Assembly: GCA_947305035.1 (NCBI GenBank)
Contig: CAMZCV010000021.1
Location: 1 to 10,191 of the forward strand
DNA: 10,191 nt
From: an uncultured Coriobacteriales bacterium
GTDB taxonomy: Bacteria > Actinomycetota > Coriobacteriia > Coriobacteriales > Atopobiaceae
Reading direction: 5' to 3'
Shown here: positions 5,830-10,191 of the stretch, one piece after another
Layout of the letters: each line of letters begins with the position of its first letter
How positions within the stretch are numbered: position 1 is the first letter of the stretch
The notes under the pieces: generated by a model
The model's database searches: none
What the model was told of the DNA's origin: nothing
What the model saw: only the letters and a program-made list of their open reading frames with translations
Position numbers and translations under genes: made by a program

Positions 5830-7521
5830 ATGAGCACAATCAATGCACCGATCGACCCCACAACCTGCCCCGCATGGGAGGCGCTGGGCAAGCACAAGGC
5901 TGCCCTTGAGGCTGCGGGCATCAGCCTGAAGGATTGGTTCGCCGCCGACCCCGATCGCGTGGGCAAGCTGTCGTTTGACGTTGCCGACCTGCACTTCGAC
6001 TTCTCGAAGAACCTCGTCACCGACGAGACGCTTGAGCTGCTCTGCCAACTCGGCCGCGAGGTTGGGCTCGAGCAGCGCCGCGACGCCATGTATGCCGGCG
6101 AGCACATCAACACCACCGAGAACCGCGCAGTCCTCCACACGGCGCTCCGCCGTCCGCGCAACGAGATCGGCACGCTCATCGTTGACGGCCAGGACTGCGT
6201 CGCCGACGTGCACGCGGTGCTCGACCGCATGTACGACTTTGCCGATCGCGTCCGTTCCGGCGAATGGCGCGGCGTAACCGGCCACGCCATCAAGAACGTG
6301 GTCTCCATCGGCATCGGCGGCTCCGACCTCGGCCCGGTCATGGTGTACGAGGGCCTGCGTCCGTTCCTCGACGGCCCCGCCTGCCGCTTCGTCTCCAACA
6401 TCGACCCCAACGACATGGCCGAGAAGCTCCGCGGGCTCGACCCCGAGACCACGCTGGTCATCGTCGTCTCCAAGACGTTCACCACGCTCGAGACCATCAC
6501 CAACGCACGCGAGGCCCGCACTTGGCTGCTCGATACGCTGCGCGAGCAGGGCGCCATCAACAACACCCCCGAGGCTGCCGCCGACGCCGTCGCGCATCAC
6601 TTCGTGGCCGTCTCCACCAACCTCGAGCTCGTCGCAGATTTCGGCATCGACCCCGCAAACGCCTTCGGCTTCTGGAGCTGGGTCGGCGGCCGTTATTCCG
6701 TCGACTCCGCCGTGGGCCTCTCGCTCATCCTCGCCTTCGGTCGCGAGAAGTTCGAGCAGTTCCTCGCCGGCTTCCACGCCATCGACGAGCACTTCGCCTC
6801 CGCACCGCTCGAGGAGAACGTCCCCGCGCTCATGGGTCTCATGAACGTGTGGTATGTCAACTTCTTCGGCGCCGAGAGCCACGCGGTGCTGCCGTACTGC
6901 CAGTACCTGCACCGCTTCCCCGCGTACCTGCAGCAGCTCACCATGGAGTCCAACGGCAAGGGCACGCGTTGGGACGGCACGCCCGTCACCACCAAGACCG
7001 GCGAGATCTTCTGGGGCGAGGCGGGCACCAACGGTCAGCACGCCTTCTACCAGCTCATCCACCAGGGCACGCACCTCATCCCGGCCGACTTCATCGCCTT
7101 CGTGAACACGCCCAACCCCACCAAGGACGGTGACCAGGACGTGCACGAGGTCTTCCTCGCCAACTACCTCGCCCAGACCAAGGCCCTCGCCTTCGGCAAG
7201 ACTGCCGACGAGGTCCGCGCAGAGGGTACCGCCGAGTGGATGGTCCCCGCCCGCGTCTTCGAGGGCAACCGTCCCACCACGAGCATCTTCGGCAAGGCGC
7301 TCACCCCGTTCGCGCTCGGCGCGCTCATCGCGCTCTACGAGCACATCACGTTCGTCGAGGGTACCGTTTGGGGCCTCGACAGCTTCGACCAGTGGGGCGT
7401 CGAGCTGGGCAAGCAGCTCGCCAAGCAGATCGTCCCCGCATTCGACGACGATGAGGCGCTCGCCAAGCAGGATGCCAGCACGCAGGCGCTGCTCAACTTC
7501 TATCGCATGTATCGCTCGTAA
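5830..7521 (+). CDS. pgi: Glucose-6-phosphate isomerase
   Basis: A 563-residue cytoplasmic isomerase interconverting glucose 6-phosphate and fructose 6-phosphate in glycolysis and gluconeogenesis. The two SIS sugar-phosphate-binding halves are clear: GIGGSDLGP at 161-169 and SKTFTTLET at 214-222. [14 protein letters not shown] (284-297) is PROSITE signature 1 and [15 protein letters not shown] (514-528) is signature 2. Catalytic residues by family analogy are E373 (MESNGKGT), H404 ([16 protein letters not shown]) and K528. The length matches the long, E. coli-like bacterial class rather than the approximately 450-residue Firmicute class. AAGGAG at 5818-5823, six bases before ATG, gives the start. 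The upstream neighbour is the UDG-like gene, 27 nt away; a strong hairpin follows the stop. Codon use is extremely GC-biased at third positions, suggesting high expression and leaving a long antisense open frame. Confidence 0.98.
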   Translation: MSTINAPIDPTTCPAWEALGKHKAALEAAGISLKDWFAADPDRVGKLSFDVADLHFDFSKNLVTDETLELLCQLGREVGLEQRRDAMYAGEHINTTENRAVLHTALRRPRNEIGTLIVDGQDCVADVHAVLDRMYDFADRVRSGEWRGVTGHAIKNVVSIGIGGSDLGPVMVYEGLRPFLDGPACRFVSNIDPNDMAEKLRGLDPETTLVIVVSKTFTTLETITNAREARTWLLDTLREQGAINNTPEAAADAVAHHFVAVSTNLELVADFGIDPANAFGFWSWVGGRYSVDSAVGLSLILAFGREKFEQFLAGFHAIDEHFASAPLEENVPALMGLMNVWYVNFFGAESHAVLPYCQYLHRFPAYLQQLTMESNGKGTRWDGTPVTTKTGEIFWGEAGTNGQHAFYQLIHQGTHLIPADFIAFVNTPNPTKDGDQDVHEVFLANYLAQTKALAFGKTADEVRAEGTAEWMVPARVFEGNRPTTSIFGKALTPFALGALIALYEHITFVEGTVWGLDSFDQWGVELGKQLAKQIVPAFDDDEALAKQDASTQALLNFYRMYRS

Positions 7522-7538
7522 GCATCGTAAGTCGTAAA

Positions 7539-7612
7539 TGGGACAAAGGGGACAGGTTGCTTCCTGTCCCCTTTCTTTTTGGGACAGCAAGTTACCTGTC
7601 CCCTTTGTCCCA
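7539..7612. repeat. 19-bp perfect inverted repeat of GGGACA type
   Basis: The arms at 7539-7557 and 7594-7612 are exact reverse complements (TGGGACAAAGGGGACAGGT and its complement). The 36 bp between them hold further GGGACAG and CTGTCCC copies. The element fills the gap between the convergent pgi and YcxB-like genes almost completely. I recall similar GGGACA-rich intergenic palindromes in several bacterial lineages, sometimes linked to REP-associated Y1 transposases; no such gene is in this window. Confidence 0.85.
7545..7580 (+). terminator. Terminator of pgi within the inverted repeat
   Basis: AAAGGGGACAGG (7545-7556) pairs perfectly with CCTGTCCCCTTT (7563-7574) around a TTGCTT loop, and CTTTTT follows (7575-7580). 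This 12-bp stem plus T-run starts 23 nt after the pgi stop. A second stem, CTGTCCC (7564-7570) with GGGACAG (7581-7587), and the full 19-bp arms are alternative folds. Confidence 0.7.
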
Positions 7613-7615
7613 CTG

Positions 7616-8170
7616 TTATTTGGAGCTGCGGAGCAGTTTGATGAGTGCGGCGTAGCGCGAATCCGAGAGCGCCTTCTGCGGGATATAGACGTATCGCCTT
7701 CCGCCGAGCTTCACCAGCGCGCCGTCCTCGTCCTGCGAAACCTTCTTGATCTCCGAGAGGGGATAGGTGGTGACCATATCGTCAGGGCCCTCGACGATGA
7801 TCTCCTGGGCGGTCACCACAACGTGGCGATTCAGGCTGCCGGGCTGGTCGAGGGTGCTCTTCGAGACGTACCAGCTGCGGATAGAGGTCCACTTGTTGAC
7901 GACGGTGCTCAGCGCGATGAAGCTCACGAACGCGAGAACGGCCAGCGGGTAGATGGGATGCTCGCGGTCGTAGAGCGACATGATGATGATCAGGAGCAGC
8001 ACCATGGAGATAGGCGGGAAGAACTGCTGCAGGCGCCCGGACCCCACGAGGCTCATCGCGTTGAAGAAGTTCATGTCGTCCATGTCATAGGAGAAAGAGT
8101 AGAGCACGTCGCCGTACTTGGCGTCGTCATGCTTGGGTTTCTCCGGCTGGGGTACGGACTTCTTTGCCAT
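7616..8170 (-). CDS. Two-TM membrane protein with YcxB-like C-terminal domain
   Basis: A 184-residue protein with a hydrophilic, lysine/proline-rich N-terminus (MAKKSVPQPEKPKHDD). Two adjacent membrane helices follow at about 51-67 and 73-92, then a beta-rich C-terminal domain. That domain (about 113-184) reads like YcxB: strand VVVTAQEIIVEG, the switch TTYPLSEIKKVSQDEDGALVKLG, RRYVYIPQKAL, then a helix AALIKLLRSS. The biochemical role of this family is unknown; the domain faces the cytoplasm if the positive-inside rule holds. The start at 8170 is chosen because GGAGAGG at 8183-8177 lies six bases upstream; an in-frame ATG eight codons earlier has no such site. The gene stands alone, converges on pgi, and ends four bases past the GGGACA repeat. 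Confidence 0.82.
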   Translation of the reverse strand: MAKKSVPQPEKPKHDDAKYGDVLYSFSYDMDDMNFFNAMSLVGSGRLQQFFPPISMVLLLIIIMSLYDREHPIYPLAVLAFVSFIALSTVVNKWTSIRSWYVSKSTLDQPGSLNRHVVVTAQEIIVEGPDDMVTTYPLSEIKKVSQDEDGALVKLGGRRYVYIPQKALSDSRYAALIKLLRSSK

Positions 8171-8421
8171 GATGGTCCTCTCCGTTTGGGGCACCAGATT
8201 ATCCTACCGCGAATGAAGGAAGCATGGAGCCAATATGGAGGAGATTTGCACACGGCTCGAGGAACGAACGCTTGCCGATATAAGTCATCCGTCTGCGCCG
8301 CATTCCTCCCGTTTTTGCACCAAAGAACGATGATTGTTTATGCGGATGGCGGTAGATCGTCAATGACTCGGCCGATCCCGCCGCCCGACAAGCCCGAAGA
8401 GGCTTGAAGTTTCATTTAAGT

Positions 8422-8469
8422 GGGGGTCTTCGATTGCTACGAAGGCCCCCGTCCATTTGAACGGGTTTT
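8422..8469 (+). terminator. Two overlapping, mutually exclusive hairpins
   Basis: Stem 1 pairs 8422-8432 (GGGGGTCTTCG) with 8440-8450 across a 7-nt loop, with one T-G pair. Stem 2 pairs CCCGT (8448-8452) with ACGGG (8461-8465) and is followed by TTTTCG. The stems share bases 8448-8450, so they compete. This resembles a terminator or attenuator, but stem 2 is short and no coding gene follows directly. Confidence 0.4.
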
Positions 8470-8525
8470 CGTGTTTGAGCGGCGCATCTGCGAGCGTCTC
8501 GAGAGCGCGGGCGGCCTTCATATGG

Positions 8526-8531
8526 TACATT
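8526..8531 (+). promoter_or_regulatory. -10 element of the SRP RNA gene
   Basis: TACATT lies 7 nt before the folded 5' end of the SRP RNA at 8539, the right distance for a transcription start there. No good -35 is visible. Confidence 0.35.
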
Positions 8532-8538
8532 GAATATC

Positions 8539-8649
8539 CGAGCGTGTTGGATGGGTGCGGGCGACGCCATACCCCGAACCTGGTCAGGGCCGGGAGGCAG
8601 CAGCCATAAGGAGTCACTGGCGGGCGCCCGTTCCCATCGAGCACGCTCG
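8539..8649 (+). ncRNA. ffs: Small signal recognition particle RNA (4.5S type)
   Basis: The conserved SRP core (Ffh M-domain binding site) is present at 8582-8605. GGTCAG is followed by a stem GCC/GGC (8589-8591 with 8596-8598) closed by a GGGA tetraloop of the GGNA type. The bulged-A side AGCAGCC follows at 8599-8605. The outer helix confirms the ends: CGAGCGTG (8539-8546) pairs with CACGCTCG (8642-8649), and GATGGG (8550-8555) with CCCATC (8633-8638). GCGGGCG (8557-8563) pairs with CGCCCGT (8625-8631) with one G-U. At about 111 nt it is the short hairpin form without the Alu domain, as in most Actinobacteria and Gram-negatives. It pairs with Ffh and FtsY to target membrane proteins. Exact ends are inferred from pairing. 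Confidence 0.93.
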
Positions 8650-8683
8650 TACCCTGCGCCAATCGGCAGACCGATGGGAATAC

Positions 8684-9349
8684 ATGGGCTTCATCAACTA
8701 CATCTTCGAGCTCCTCAAGGATCCGCGCGCGGCAATCGCCACGTGGATCGGCATGGGACCCGTCGCCGCATACGGCTTCGTCTTCCTCATCATCTTCATC
8801 GAGACGGGCGTGGTGTTCTTCCCGTTCCTGCCCGGCGACTCGCTGCTCTTCGCCGCGGGCTACTTCTCCCATCCCGAGAGCCTCCCGCAGGGCCACTTCA
8901 CCCTGCCGGTGCTGCTGGGCCTGGTATGGGCTGCGGCCATCCTGGGCGACCAGATGAACTTCATGATCGGCCATTTCTTCGGCCGCAAGATCGTCGACTC
9001 GGGCAAGGTCAAGGCCATGACGCCCGAGCGCCTCGAGAAGAGCGAGGCTTTCCTTGAGAAGTGGGGTCCTTTGGCCATCTTCCTCGGTCGCTTCTTCCCG
9101 TTCATCCGCACCTTCGTTCCGTTCCTGGCGGGCATGGGCGGCATGCATTGGCGCAACTTCGTCGTCTTCAACGTGCTGGGCGGCATCACGTGGTCCACGA
9201 CGTTTACGCTGCTGGGCTATTTCATTGGCGGCATCCCCGCAGTTCAGGAGCATTTCGGGTTGCTTGTGGGCAGCATCATCCTCATCTCGGTCATCCCCAC
9301 GGGTGTAACCCTCATCCGCTCGCGGATCAACGGTTCCAAGAAGCAGTAG
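8684..9349 (+). CDS. DedA family (SNARE-associated/VTT domain) membrane protein
   Basis: A 221-residue DedA membrane protein. The family acts in envelope homeostasis, and members flip undecaprenyl phosphate or phospholipids. Diagnostic segments are FIETGVVFFPFLPGDSLLFAAG (residues 38-59, with E40 and D52), GDQMNFMIGHFFGRK (88-102) and GRFFPFIRTFVPFLAGMGGM (135-154, with the conserved R136 and R142). NVLGGITWSTTFTLLGYFIG (163-182) and a final hydrophobic helix (192-211) follow. The start at 8684 gives the usual N-terminus; the frame is open back to 8555, but that region is SRP RNA. Only a weak GGGAA precedes this ATG, and no separate promoter is obvious in the 34 nt after the SRP RNA, so expression may rely partly on SRP read-through. 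The RlmL-like gene follows after 18 nt. Confidence 0.92.
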   Translation: MGFINYIFELLKDPRAAIATWIGMGPVAAYGFVFLIIFIETGVVFFPFLPGDSLLFAAGYFSHPESLPQGHFTLPVLLGLVWAAAILGDQMNFMIGHFFGRKIVDSGKVKAMTPERLEKSEAFLEKWGPLAIFLGRFFPFIRTFVPFLAGMGGMHWRNFVVFNVLGGITWSTTFTLLGYFIGGIPAVQEHFGLLVGSIILISVIPTGVTLIRSRINGSKKQ

Positions 9350-9367
9350 ACCTCACGCCCTCGGCAC

Positions 9368-10191
9368 ATGGCGCACTCCAACGACAACGATCTCGAGCTG
9401 TTCGCGCGGTGCGCGGCAGGATTCGAGGGCGTGCTCGCCCGTGAGCTGCGCGGGTTGGGCGTGCGGCGCGTGCGTCCGCTCAAGGGCGGCGTCGCGTTCT
9501 TCGGAACGGTTCGCGATGCGTATCGTGCCTGCATGTGGAGCCGTGTGGCCACGCGCATCCAGCTTGTGCTCGCGCGCCTCGATGCCCGCGACGGCGACGC
9601 GCTGTATGCCGGCGCTTCGCGCCTTTCCTGGGAGGAGCATATCCCCGTTGGCGCAACGATTGCCGTCCAGGCGCACGGAACCAACGCCGCGCTCCGCAAC
9701 ACCCAGTTCACCGCGCTCAAGGTGAAGGATGCCGTGTGCGACCACCTGCGCAAACTCCGCGGATCGCGCCCCGATGTCGACGCGCACGACCCCGATTTCG
9801 CACTCGATGTCTCGCTCCACGAAAACCACGCCACCATCTTCCTCAACCTCTCCGGCGCGTCGCTGCACCGTCGCGGGTATCGCGAGCAGTCCATCCAAAC
9901 CGAGGCCCCGCTCAAGGAAACGCTCGCCGCGGGCATGCTTCTGGCTGCGGATTGGGACAAGCTGGCAGAGAAGGGCGCGGCGTTTGCCGACCCCATGTGC
10001 GGGTCGGGCACCTTGGCGATAGAGGCCGCGCTTATCGCGGCAGGCCGCGCACCCGGCCTTTTGCGGACACGCTGGGGTTTCGAGGGTTGGGACAAGCACG
10101 AGGAGGAGGCCTGGCAGGAGGTTGTGCTCGAGGCGAAGCAGCGTGCGGCCGGCGCGCCGTCTCCGACCTGGCCCTTCGTTGCGGGTGACCT
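9368..10191 (+). CDS. rlmL: RlmL-like 23S rRNA (guanine-N2) methyltransferase, N-terminal part (runs off the window)
   Basis: 274 codons are visible before the window ends. The first part (about 1-160) is a ferredoxin-like plus THUMP RNA-binding region (LFARCAAGFEGVLARELRGL at 11-30). Next comes the family block LNLSGASLHRRGYREQ (159-174) with EAPLKETLAAGMLLAADW (179-196). Motif I of the SAM-binding Rossmann fold is DPMCGSGTLAIEAALIA (208-224). This order is that of RlmL, which makes m2G2445 in 23S rRNA. Whether an RlmK domain for m7G2069 is fused cannot be seen, and the related YcbY/YpsC-type enzymes are an alternative. The start is the first ATG, 18 nt after the DedA stop; no Shine-Dalgarno is visible, so translation may be coupled to DedA. 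Confidence 0.9.
   Translation, partial: MAHSNDNDLELFARCAAGFEGVLARELRGLGVRRVRPLKGGVAFFGTVRDAYRACMWSRVATRIQLVLARLDARDGDALYAGASRLSWEEHIPVGATIAVQAHGTNAALRNTQFTALKVKDAVCDHLRKLRGSRPDVDAHDPDFALDVSLHENHATIFLNLSGASLHRRGYREQSIQTEAPLKETLAAGMLLAADWDKLAEKGAAFADPMCGSGTLAIEAALIAAGRAPGLLRTRWGFEGWDKHEEEAWQEVVLEAKQRAAGAPSPTWPFVAGD

Larger units (their letters stand above)
8171..8538. other. Gene-free spacer between the YcxB-like gene and SRP RNA
   Basis: I find no convincing gene in these 368 bases. The minus strand has GATAAT at 8203-8198, a possible -10 for the YcxB-like gene without a good -35. The plus strand has a 25-codon frame at 8331-8407 (MIVYADGG... to ...PPPDKPEEA) without a clear ribosome binding site. 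Overlapping hairpins follow at 8422-8469 and a -10-like TACATT at 8526-8531 in front of the SRP RNA. Confidence 0.6.

Noticed and set aside
5824..7590. A 588-codon open frame antisense to pgi
   Set aside because: It mirrors pgi almost exactly and comes from strong GC third-position bias. Its product is low-complexity (Leu, Glu, Val, Gly, Asp) with no family pattern, while pgi is unmistakable.
8331..8407. A 25-codon small frame (MIVYADGG... to ...KPEEA)
   Set aside because: No convincing ribosome binding site or homology; kept only as a note in the spacer entry.
8555..8683. N-terminal extension of DedA to an ATG at 8555
   Set aside because: These codons lie within the SRP RNA, and the extension does not resemble DedA N-termini.
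8360..9253. A 297-codon frame antisense to DedA and the SRP RNA
   Set aside because: It overlaps a structured RNA and a clear membrane protein, and its product shows no recognisable fold.

Overview
The window is high-GC bacterial DNA with short gene spacings and mostly strong GGAGG-type ribosome binding sites. It carries a short (about 110 nt) SRP RNA that lacks the Alu domain, and GC-rich codon use that leaves long antisense shadow frames. Together these suggest a high-GC actinobacterium. From the gene style and two kinds of intergenic repeat, my best guess is a gut Coriobacteriia member (Collinsella/Olsenella-like). That is an impression from recall and was not checked by any search.

Layout. 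(1) 1-1601, + strand: the 3' end of an unrecognised gene, then a DUF2804 protein 18 nt downstream. (2) 1629-2426, - strand: an amidohydrolase-2 family metallohydrolase converging on the DUF2804 gene. (3) 2500-3557, + strand: a two-gene unit of a flavodoxin-like protein and a pyridoxamine-phosphate-oxidase-like flavin protein, divergent from the amidohydrolase and headed by a good -35/-10 promoter. (4) 3581-3741: a complete tRNA-Leu(CAG) with its own promoter and an intrinsic terminator. (5) 3742-4044: a gene-free stretch with two 40-bp copies of a TTCGCGAACGCGA repeat, a 28-bp perfect palindrome and a possible tRNA T-arm remnant. (6) 4045-5160, - strand: a PAP2 membrane phosphatase and a thioredoxin. 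(7) 5257-7521, + strand: a divergent uracil-DNA-glycosylase-like protein followed by glucose-6-phosphate isomerase. (8) 7539-7612: a 19-bp inverted repeat of GGGACA type that also forms the likely pgi terminator. (9) 7616-8170, - strand: a two-TM protein with a YcxB-like C-terminal domain. (10) 8171-8538: a gene-free spacer with overlapping hairpins. (11) 8539-8649: SRP RNA. (12) 8684-9349: a DedA-family membrane protein. (13) 9368 to the window end: the N-terminal part of an RlmL-like 23S rRNA guanine-N2 methyltransferase.

Most genes are housekeeping or redox functions: glycolysis (pgi), thiol-disulfide exchange (trx), flavin redox (flavodoxin plus PPOX), protein targeting (SRP RNA), envelope lipid handling (PAP2, DedA), translation (tRNA-Leu, RlmL-like). 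I see no phage, transposase, CRISPR or defence cassette. The items most worth a second look are the UDG-like protein that has lost its catalytic motifs, the two repeat families, the overlapping hairpins, and the SRP RNA sitting just upstream of DedA.
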